A stretch of DNA of 5,829 nucleotides from positions 1 to 5,829 of the forward strand of contig PMZB01000180.1 in assembly GCA_003170575.1 (NCBI GenBank), read 5' to 3'. Shown piece by piece: positions 1-5,829 of the stretch. How positions within the stretch are numbered: position 1 is the first letter of the stretch; each line of letters starts with the position of its first letter. Both the position numbers and the translations under genes were made by a program. A model generated the notes under the pieces. The model did no database searches, was not told the origin of the DNA, and saw nothing but the letters and a program-made list of their open reading frames with translations. Source of the DNA: Chlamydiia bacterium (lineage in GTDB: Bacteria > Chlamydiota > Chlamydiia > Chlamydiales > FEN-1388).

Positions 1-158
1 CTACAGAGAATAGCGGTGTTCTTACGTGTCTGAATCCTCAGCCGGAGCCGATGGGTCCTTACAACCCTGCCGTAGAAGCGATGGACCCTGAGCTTGTGAA
101 GCATGGCATTCTTGAGCGGGCGGTCGAGGCGCTGTTTTTCCGTTCATCGCGCTTTTAA
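1..158 (+). CDS. Possible 3' end of a convergent plus-strand gene (5' end outside window)
   Basis: Read from base 3, the plus strand is open for 51 codons from the window edge to a TAA at 156-158. The product has an ordinary protein composition, including the stretches NPAVEAMDPELVKHGILERA and VEALFFRSSRF, which look like an acidic to amphipathic helical C terminus. An internal ATG at 51-53, with GGAG at 44-47, would give a 35-residue peptide, but the frame is open further left, so the C-terminal end of a longer gene is more likely. It overlaps the last 137 bases of the minus-strand gene at 22-588, whose tail there is proline/alanine/serine-rich and atypical. I do not recognise the protein. 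The alternative is a chance open frame antisense to the small gene; 51 codons is short enough for that. Confidence 0.42.
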   Translation, partial: TENSGVLTCLNPQPEPMGPYNPAVEAMDPELVKHGILERAVEALFFRSSRF

Positions 159-588
159 TCTCATAAATCCCGAGAAATACTGTAGTAACGGCTGCTGTGC
201 GCAGTCCTCCTACAAATGCCGTGGCTCCAATGATGGTAGCCCCCACAACCCCTTTGGTGATCGTCTGGCACATAGTATTTGAAGAAAAGAGAGCTCGAAA
301 AAACAGGCGTACTCCTTGACTGCAGAGATATCCTAGGCTAAGAATTCCAAGAGGTGACTGCAAAAGGTCTAGTCCATAGAGCTCGGCAGCAGCCACATAA
401 CATGAATTCTGTGAGGCCTGTAAGAAAGTAACTTGATGTTCACATCCCAGAAGGGTGGTGCGTACGACCTCGGAAAGACGCGTCGAATTTAATGGATATG
501 CCCCGCAAATATTGACCACAGCCTCATTGCCGTGTTCACGTGCATATACGCATTGATTATAATAATCTACATATGTTTGTTCACCCAT
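22..588 (-). CDS. Hypothetical 188-residue cysteine-rich protein with a C-terminal hydrophobic hairpin; Inc-like membrane protein candidate
   Basis: I do not recognise this protein. The ATG start at 586-588 is well supported by GGAGG five bases upstream; the stop is TAA at 22-24. Residues 1-75 are soluble-looking, with a tyrosine-rich N terminus. Residues 79-101 are moderately hydrophobic but carry two arginines. Residues 113-128 and 131-142 are two hydrophobic runs (G/A/V/I/T-rich) separated by L129-R130, which could form a membrane hairpin. The C-terminal tail, residues 153-188, is rich in P, A, S and Q and lies antisense to a possible convergent gene. Eight cysteines (13, 28, 49, 63, 89, 107, 161, 176) are many for this size; no CxxC pair or lipobox is present, and there is no N-terminal signal peptide. 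A bilobed hydrophobic domain is the hallmark of chlamydial inclusion-membrane proteins, but these segments are shorter than usual, so that role is a weak inference. It lies 79 bases after the large gene on the same strand. Confidence 0.7.
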   Translation of the reverse strand: MGEQTYVDYYNQCVYAREHGNEAVVNICGAYPLNSTRLSEVVRTTLLGCEHQVTFLQASQNSCYVAAAELYGLDLLQSPLGILSLGYLCSQGVRLFFRALFSSNTMCQTITKGVVGATIIGATAFVGGLRTAAVTTVFLGIYEIKSAMNGKTAPRPPAQECHASQAQGPSLLRQGCKDPSAPAEDSDT

Positions 589-593
589 ACTAT

Positions 594-598
594 CCTCC
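594..598 (-). promoter_or_regulatory. Strong Shine-Dalgarno site (GGAGG)
   Basis: The minus strand reads CCGGAGGATAGTATG, placing GGAGG five bases before the ATG at 586-588. This fixes the start of the 188-residue protein and indicates efficient independent translation initiation. Confidence 0.8.
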
Positions 599-617
599 GG
601 ATTATCGTGTAAGCCGT

Positions 618-646
618 ATTATGTACACCAGACAATTAAAAACCAA
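618..646 (-). promoter_or_regulatory. Candidate sigma-70-type promoter for the small gene
   Basis: On the minus strand, CATAAT (618-623; five of six matches to TATAAT) lies 17 bases downstream of TTGGTT (641-646; three of six matches to TTGACA). Transcription would start near 611 and leave a leader of about 22 bases containing the GGAGG site. The surrounding gap (589-667) is AT-rich, which favours a promoter but also raises the rate of chance matches. If it is real, the small gene can be transcribed independently of the large gene upstream. Confidence 0.3.
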
Positions 647-667
647 AAGGATTTTGAAAAACCGATT

Positions 668-3600
668 CTAGCCTGCAGGAAGAACGTGTTTAGCAAGGCT
701 CACCAAGGGGCAAAACCGATCCGCTAGGGTTTTTTCCCATACGTGTGATTGGGGAGTGGTTGGAGTGATTGGGTCTTGCTCTGGAAGGGGAGACCTATGT
801 CCATTTAAGGAAAAGAGGCGTATGGCTTCAACGAAAACGTAGGAGATGTCACTATCTACGAGAGGCTCAGTGCCTCGGGCAGAATGGATCTCATCAAACG
901 CTTTTTGCAGAGCAAATGGATCTTCATGGCTCAACCAAGAGACGAGATCCTTTTGTTCCTCATCCGTGTACGTGACCTGGCCATCCAAGAAGCACAGCTT
1001 CGTAATATCGCGATAAAAAGCAGAACCAAGCTCTTCGTCCTTGAAACCATTTTTTCCAGTGGCCGCAAAGGTTCGATTTTTTATGTCATACAGCCCGATT
1101 TTTATGGGAGAGGTGTCTTTTGAGAGTCTATCTTCCCGTAATTTGTCGCGAAAAAAATCTGCTTCCTTTTGATCTACAAGGATAATTGTGCGCTCATGAT
1201 CGTTTTGAACAACAAGCACTTCAAAGCTGGGCTTCTGAAATGGGCCAAAAGGTGAAACTTTGCGCGCCCAAATGCCTGTATCAGTCAATTGGAAGAAGTT
1301 GGCTGTTGCACGAAGCGATCCGACAAAAAGAGGCGCAACTTTTTTGAGGGCTTTTTGTCTTGAATCTTGGAGCACCTCATGAACCGAAAAGAGCGGAACA
1401 GGAGGCTCTTTCACCCAATCAGTCGATCGAGTAGGAGAGAAATCTTTGGGCCAATCTATGAAGGGCGGAGGGGACTCTCGGGTAGTGTCAAGAGCATTTT
1501 GCTGATTAACTGTTTGCTCCTCTTGCAGTTGCTGTTCCTGTTCCTGCTCCTGTTCTTGGGTTTGGTTTTGAGCAATTTCCATGCTACGCCCTAAATCATC
1601 CAAAAGCTGAGCGTCAATATCCTTGTTCACTTGATAGACATGCACTTTTTCTGGGTAAAACCCATGGCCAATTGCCTCTGCACTCTGCTTTATCTCATTT
1701 TTCTCATCAGTAGAAAGAAGTCTGTATTTTTCAATCCGTTTCGATAACGATTTTCTTAAATGGGTAAATACCTCTTCAGGAGACACCATTCGGTCAATTT
1801 GCCCATAGAGAATAAATGGATCTTCTTCAATCTGGGTTACAAATATGTCTCGAAACTCTTTTAAAATGTTGAGGGACTCCGTTGTCGAGGAAGTAAACAA
1901 TGCCCTGTCTAAAAGCGCGCGTCGAGTGACATTGTGTATTTTGCTCCGATCAGCAAGATAGTTAAGATTGGCAAGCGAGACGCCTTGGTTCTTAGCACAG
2001 AAATAAAAAATGTCGTGGATGGAAAAGTTTTCTGGAAGAAGGCTTTGCACCTTTTCGCTCATTACAAAAATGGGCTGCTGCCGCCCTCTTTTTAATTTCC
2101 TAAGCCTCCACAACGCTTGCACAAGCTGCTCTAAAGTAGTGTGTTCGCCAATCGAGATAATGCCTATCGCATCATCTGGTTGAGGTATATCAGCGGCAAA
2201 GGTGTGAGGTTCATCAAAATAGGTGATCCGTTCATTCTCTTGAACTTTACTCTCTTTTAAAGCTGTGCCCTTAAACGCACCTTTTTCCAAGATAAACTGC
2301 TCACCCTTTTCATAGTAGACTACTCCTTTGATGGAAGGTCTCTTTTTTTCAACAAAAGCCATGATCTCATGGGCTACTTCTTTTGTGGCCATCCCATTTA
2401 AAAGCGGGCCTCGATCAATCAAAGCTGTTGCTTTGGATCCTTCTTGGAAAAACTGATTGAGGAGGCCGTGTAAAAGCTCTTTTGGCGATGTTCCATGCTG
2501 AGTAACGAAGCTCTTTCTATCACTACACTTTGTTAAAAGGACATCTATGCTTTCTCCTAATGTTCCTGGATCTAAATGAAACTTCGTGCCTTCTGGAAAA
2601 CATCCGTCATTACTCGGAGTTCCAGTAAATGCCTGAGAGGAAGGAAACATAGATTCAAAATTATGCGAGTCACTGCACAGATTTTCTGGGAAAAACAGGA
2701 TTTGCTGCGCAATTACCCACTCAAAATAGACAAGGGTGAGTTTATCGTTTTCCTTGCATTGCTCAAGTGTCGCTTCATTTTCTTCGAGAGCAAAGAGGTC
2801 ATGCCCCGTTATTTTCTTAAAACGTTTTGCAAAAGAAGTTTCAGACGGATGTATTGCCCTCTTCCCACTCTCTTGAATCGCCTTTTCTTTAAATTTAGAG
2901 AGTAACGTCTTGATTTGCTCATCTGTCAATCTCTTTTGCAGAGCTAAAATTCCTGATTTGATAAGTGCTTCAAAAGGATTTCGAATCGTATTGCGCTCTT
3001 CTGGGTTTTCATTGCCCTCGCTGGGGCGAGCAAATTCTCCTGTTGCGGGGTTCTTTGATCTTGCATACCCCACATTGGGGATCACTTGCAAAATTATGGG
3101 AAAGAGGGGGTTGATAAGGCCCTTAACAAGACCAAGACAACTTCTATGCTTGCTTGCTTTGACAAAAGAAGGGATTCCTTCAGTGGTTCCTAACGCATAG
3201 CGGACAAACTCGGCTTGATGCTCCTGCGGGATTTCAAGCTCAGGAAACTTTGCTACTTGGGCGAGTAGAAGCGGGGCTACCTTTTCTCGGAAAAGAGCTT
3301 CATCCACAGTGGTGGGATTTTTTGCCTTCAAGTGAACAAGATCTTGTATCTCTGGCATCTCCACAAGCAACAAAAGGACTTTGCTTATGAGCTGTACATA
3401 TTCTTTAGCTACGTGTTTTTTATGACCTAGGGGATAGTTTAATTCATTTGTTTGAGGATCAAAGAGTTTATGCACTTCATCGATGATTGCCTTGCCTTTG
3501 GTTCGTATGAGAGCAAGGATAGTTTTAAGGGCTTCAAACTCTTTTGTTCCTCCAGGTATGGAGTACAACCCGTTCTCGATCCACAAAAGCTCAAGAGCTT

Positions 3601-5829
3601 TTATATCTTCTTGGGTTGCATTGATCTGTTCTCCTCTGGCTATCGCACGCTGCATAACTTGAATGAGTCCCCAAACATCCGGAAGAAAATTCCTATTACA
3701 GTGAAGAGCGTTGGCTGTCCCTCCAAAGGCTTCTTTTACCTGGCTGGCTATTCCTTGAATATTCGTTGCGGCAACGGGTGTGGGCCAGATATTAATCACA
3801 AGTTGGGATCGGTCTGCTTCAACAGCGCTTGCGATAGGAATCAAGCAGAAAGACTTTCCCCACCCCATCAGCGCTTCAAGGACGGCCTTCTGATCTTTAT
3901 TGAGAAGCATTTTCTCAAGCTGCTCCATGGGGCGCTTCCATAAAAGAACATGCATAGCAGATTCAAACAAGAGTTTTGCACGTAAGAGCGGCTCAGGCGT
4001 TCCCTCAAACCCAAAAACCCGCGTCCTTTTTAAAGCTTGGCCAAGGGAGGCAGCAGATAGGGTTTGTGAAAAAAGAAAATGGAACCTCGAAGTAAGTACT
4101 AAGAGAAGAAAAAAACGCTCTTCAAGAACTGTTTGAGCCTCACGTGGAATGCGTCCTTGCTCCACTAGGGTGGAAAGCTCCCCTCGGGCAAAGGCGGTAG
4201 AGATCTCCTCAAACGTAACTGGGTTTTGTTTTTGACGACGAGAAGTAATGTCCTCCTGAAATGATCCCTCCGTGCGCGGCTTCTTAGGAAATCGCGAGAG
4301 TTTAAGGATAGCTTTTTGTTCCAAGGCTATGCGCTCTTGAAACCCTTTTTGTAAAAGAGTTACTTGCTGAAAAAGCTCTTCTTCCTTTACTCCATCCTTT
4401 AAACGGATTTTGCTTCCAGGTTCTTGAGGACGATTGTAGTAGTCCACCACACTTTGCCGCAGTTTTTCTAGCTCACGCTTTACTGGAAGGACAGAGGCGT
4501 CTTCATGCAAATCTGGCAGCTCTTTTGGCTCTGCGCGAGCAGAAGTCTCTTTTTCTTCCACAAAATAAGCATCAAAGAAAGAAGTGAAGAGGTTTGTGAG
4601 TTGAGTATCTCTCACTTTTAAGGCTTCTGAAAGATGTGTAGGCAAACTGTGCGGAGCAGGTGGAGGTAAAGCCTCTACTTTTCCGGGCAGACTGTCTTTT
4701 ATAACACGGAATAAGCGCAAGCCTCGACAAATCCATCTGTAGCCATGAATTAAGGGGCCTAGACCAGTTGCGTGCAGGAGTGTATTTTGAGCAACTATCA
4801 TTCCAAAAGGGGCACAAGCGCTCCCAAGAAACGCCACGGCGGACTTACTAAAGAAAAAGTTTGCAGCTTCAGTTGTTTTACATGTCTCCCAAGCGTCCAA
4901 GAAAAGCCTATGTATTTGTTGAGGGCAAGGAGAGGAGTCAAATTTGTGCTTCTTTCTAAGTTCTCTTAACTTCTTCATTGATTCCCAAAATTGCTTTTCT
5001 GTGGGACGTGGGACATCTTTATTGATGAGAGGCGTACCTAATTGTGCCATAATTTCAGCAACGAGCTTATTTCCTTCAAGGAGCTCTTCGAATTTATCTG
5101 GGGAGGGAAATTTGGCAAGCCGATACTGTTGGCATGCCTTTTGTAAAATATGAAGAAGCTTGCCCGGGAAAGCTTTATACGTGCCGTGAAGCAGGTTGAG
5201 ATTTTTAATAAGAGGCGCCCTTTTCTCTCGAAAGATTTTTTCCTTGGCCAGGTTTCCCTTCCAGGAGGGCGGAAGAATATTTGTTGCCAGGCGATAATAT
5301 AAGAGAAAATAAATTCTTATGTTCTCCGGGGTAAGGTCCCATAAATCCACGGGAAGCGTTTCGAGAATTGCAAGGTCATATTTGGTTTGGTTGATGAACG
5401 GCGGTATATCGATATTCTCGTCCACATTCAAAAAACCGCTATAAGGATTTGATAAGAACTTTTTGAATGTCCGGGCAATTTTCTGAAGAAAAGAGGGGGA
5501 AGAGGGGTTTGAGGGCAATAATGAGGTTACATTAAAACCAGGGGACAAATTTGCCGGAAGCTCTTTCAATGAATGATACAGCACGTTTTCAGCAATGAGC
5601 GCTGCTGAATTGCCTTCTGGATGTTTCTTACGCAGAAGGGCCTGGCGTTCAAATATCTTGGGAAGGAGAAATAAGTGGCTTGCAAATGTATCTGCCCCTA
5701 AATATTTTATCAATTTCCTGAGAGCGAGATCAAAATTTGCGGAAAATTGACCTATGGCAGCTTGATTGAAAGTCTCGAGTCGTTTAAGAAGAAAAAGCTC
5801 CTGGAACTCTGAAAGGAAAGGATTGGAGT
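668..5829 (-). CDS. Giant SF2-helicase-like P-loop protein, DUF3638/DUF3645 family (partial, N terminus outside window)
   Basis: The visible part has 1,719 codons ending at TAG (668-670). Residue numbers here count from the TTG at 5713, but 38 further sense codons run to the window edge with no stop, ATG, GTG or TTG, so the true start lies beyond 5829. Residues 1-590 are a helical region of unknown function, with a hydrophobic stretch at 292-308 and a charged, possibly coiled-coil part at about 385-500. The core spans 594-1212: RPMEQ (594-598), Walker A ALMGWGKS (614-621, K620), WPTP (643-646), DEVH (745-748) followed by LFDP and LNYPLG, TGTP (1030-1033), LIDRGPLLNG (about 1098-1107), DEPHT (1167-1171) and QALWRLRKLKRG (1199-1210). 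These blocks match my memory of DUF3638/DUF3645 proteins. A Q/E-rich linker (about 1380-1406) leads to a C-terminal domain of unknown function. ATP binding and hydrolysis are likely because the key residues are intact; the substrate is unknown. Fungal relatives are sometimes labelled ubiquitin hydrolases, but I see no peptidase motif to justify that label here. It probably acts in the cytoplasm or as an effector. There is no internal frameshift. Confidence 0.85.
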   Translation of the reverse strand, partial: SNPFLSEFQELFLLKRLETFNQAAIGQFSANFDLALRKLIKYLGADTFASHLFLLPKIFERQALLRKKHPEGNSAALIAENVLYHSLKELPANLSPGFNVTSLLPSNPSSPSFLQKIARTFKKFLSNPYSGFLNVDENIDIPPFINQTKYDLAILETLPVDLWDLTPENIRIYFLLYYRLATNILPPSWKGNLAKEKIFREKRAPLIKNLNLLHGTYKAFPGKLLHILQKACQQYRLAKFPSPDKFEELLEGNKLVAEIMAQLGTPLINKDVPRPTEKQFWESMKKLRELRKKHKFDSSPCPQQIHRLFLDAWETCKTTEAANFFFSKSAVAFLGSACAPFGMIVAQNTLLHATGLGPLIHGYRWICRGLRLFRVIKDSLPGKVEALPPPAPHSLPTHLSEALKVRDTQLTNLFTSFFDAYFVEEKETSARAEPKELPDLHEDASVLPVKRELEKLRQSVVDYYNRPQEPGSKIRLKDGVKEEELFQQVTLLQKGFQERIALEQKAILKLSRFPKKPRTEGSFQEDITSRRQKQNPVTFEEISTAFARGELSTLVEQGRIPREAQTVLEERFFLLLVLTSRFHFLFSQTLSAASLGQALKRTRVFGFEGTPEPLLRAKLLFESAMHVLLWKRPMEQLEKMLLNKDQKAVLEALMGWGKSFCLIPIASAVEADRSQLVINIWPTPVAATNIQGIASQVKEAFGGTANALHCNRNFLPDVWGLIQVMQRAIARGEQINATQEDIKALELLWIENGLYSIPGGTKEFEALKTILALIRTKGKAIIDEVHKLFDPQTNELNYPLGHKKHVAKEYVQLISKVLLLLVEMPEIQDLVHLKAKNPTTVDEALFREKVAPLLLAQVAKFPELEIPQEHQAEFVRYALGTTEGIPSFVKASKHRSCLGLVKGLINPLFPIILQVIPNVGYARSKNPATGEFARPSEGNENPEERNTIRNPFEALIKSGILALQKRLTDEQIKTLLSKFKEKAIQESGKRAIHPSETSFAKRFKKITGHDLFALEENEATLEQCKENDKLTLVYFEWVIAQQILFFPENLCSDSHNFESMFPSSQAFTGTPSNDGCFPEGTKFHLDPGTLGESIDVLLTKCSDRKSFVTQHGTSPKELLHGLLNQFFQEGSKATALIDRGPLLNGMATKEVAHEIMAFVEKKRPSIKGVVYYEKGEQFILEKGAFKGTALKESKVQENERITYFDEPHTFAADIPQPDDAIGIISIGEHTTLEQLVQALWRLRKLKRGRQQPIFVMSEKVQSLLPENFSIHDIFYFCAKNQGVSLANLNYLADRSKIHNVTRRALLDRALFTSSTTESLNILKEFRDIFVTQIEEDPFILYGQIDRMVSPEEVFTHLRKSLSKRIEKYRLLSTDEKNEIKQSAEAIGHGFYPEKVHVYQVNKDIDAQLLDDLGRSMEIAQNQTQEQEQEQEQQLQEEQTVNQQNALDTTRESPPPFIDWPKDFSPTRSTDWVKEPPVPLFSVHEVLQDSRQKALKKVAPLFVGSLRATANFFQLTDTGIWARKVSPFGPFQKPSFEVLVVQNDHERTIILVDQKEADFFRDKLREDRLSKDTSPIKIGLYDIKNRTFAATGKNGFKDEELGSAFYRDITKLCFLDGQVTYTDEEQKDLVSWLSHEDPFALQKAFDEIHSARGTEPLVDSDISYVFVEAIRLFSLNGHRSPLPEQDPITPTTPQSHVWEKTLADRFCPLVSLAKHVLPAG
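1532..1555 (-). repeat. In-frame hexanucleotide repeat coding (Glu-Gln)4
   Basis: Four consecutive six-base units (plus strand CTGTTC, CTGTTC, CTGCTC, CTGTTC; coding strand GAACAG with one GAGCAG) encode EQEQEQEQ at residues 1387-1394 of the giant protein. They lie inside a longer Q/E-rich, probably disordered or coiled linker (about 1380-1406) between the helicase-like core with its helical follow-on and the C-terminal domain. The repeat is in frame, so changes in copy number would lengthen or shorten the linker two residues at a time. Confidence 0.85.
2078..3934 (-). other. Helicase-like NTPase core of the giant protein
   Basis: This stretch encodes residues 594-1212. In order it carries a Q-motif-like RPMEQ, a P-loop with K620 and S621, a motif-Ia-like WPTP, a DEVH Walker B, a motif-III-like TGT, DEPHT plus D1175 in the place of motif V, and QALWRLR as motif VI with candidate arginine fingers R1203 and R1205. 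About 280 residues separate DEVH from TGT, far more than in ordinary SF2 helicases, where motifs II and III are close; this large insertion is a feature of the family as I recall it. The block YFDEPHTFAADIPQP corresponds to a family consensus I remember as approximately DEAHTRGTDLKLP, so R and G are replaced by F and A here. Confidence 0.75.
4790..4840 (-). other. Hydrophobic segment in the N-terminal region of the giant protein
   Basis: This stretch encodes residues 292-308, AVAFLGSACAPFGMIVA, seventeen residues with no charge. It is preceded by FFFSKS and followed after a short gap by another mildly hydrophobic stretch (GLGPLIHGYRWICRGLRLF). It could be a buried helix or a marginal membrane-associating hairpin; the proline in the middle argues against a single clean transmembrane helix. 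Confidence 0.35.

Noticed and set aside
49..91. Two similar stretches (CCGATGGGTCC and GCGATGGACCC) 30 bases apart
   Set aside because: The match is short and imperfect, with no further copies, so it is likely chance.
640..665. Possible terminator after the giant gene (minus strand AAAATCC, loop TTTT, GGTTTTT)
   Set aside because: The stem has only two G-C pairs and a bulge, so it is too weak to call and is probably just AT-rich sequence.
769..1594. Three plus-strand open frames (769-975, 884-1123, 1367-1594), the last ending in a leucine-rich hydrophobic run
   Set aside because: All are antisense to the C-terminal part of the giant gene. The leucine run in 1367-1594 is simply the reverse reading of the Glu-Gln repeat, not a real membrane segment.
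2576..3200. Two plus-strand open frames (2576-2905 and 2910-3200)
   Set aside because: Both are antisense to the giant gene, with odd composition rich in R, F and C and no independent support.
3452..3943. A 163-codon plus-strand open frame
   Set aside because: It lies wholly antisense to the P-loop to DEVH part of the giant gene, whose motifs are intact. Its translation has no recognisable motif, so it is a shadow frame.
4572..4817. An 81-codon minus-strand frame in a different phase from the giant gene
   Set aside because: The giant gene reads through this stretch without interruption, so there is no evidence of a nested gene.

Overview
The window is dense coding DNA of moderate G+C, with nearly everything on the minus strand. 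One very large reading frame fills 668 to the right edge. A small gene (22-588) follows it on the same strand after a 79-base gap. A third, plus-strand frame appears to end at 158 and to overlap the tail of the small gene.

The large frame encodes the C-terminal 1,719 residues of a giant P-loop protein with an SF2-helicase-like core. It has an RPxEQ element, Walker A (ALMGWGKS), a DEVH box, a TGT motif, a DEPHT block and a motif-VI-like QALWRLR. The order and wording of these blocks match what I recall of the DUF3638/DUF3645 family. That family is known from fungal and other eukaryotic giant proteins and, among bacteria, mainly from environmental chlamydiae (Parachlamydia, Waddlia and Simkania type). 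On that basis the likely source is a chlamydia-like obligate intracellular bacterium. This rests on recalled family distribution, not on a marker gene. The frame runs off the right edge without a stop or a start codon, so the TTG at 5713 is not a credible start and the true N terminus lies outside the window.

The 188-residue protein downstream is not one I recognise. It has eight cysteines and a C-terminal pair of hydrophobic segments that could form a membrane hairpin, somewhat like chlamydial inclusion-membrane (Inc) proteins. It has a strong Shine-Dalgarno site and a possible promoter of its own in the gap, so it could be read both with the large gene and independently. Its last 35 or so residues look unlike the rest of the protein and lie antisense to the convergent plus-strand frame.

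How the genes work together is not shown by the sequence. A nucleic-acid or protein remodelling NTPase next to a candidate membrane protein fits an accessory or host-interaction locus, but that is inference. No RNA genes, CRISPR arrays, insertion sequences or convincing terminators were seen.
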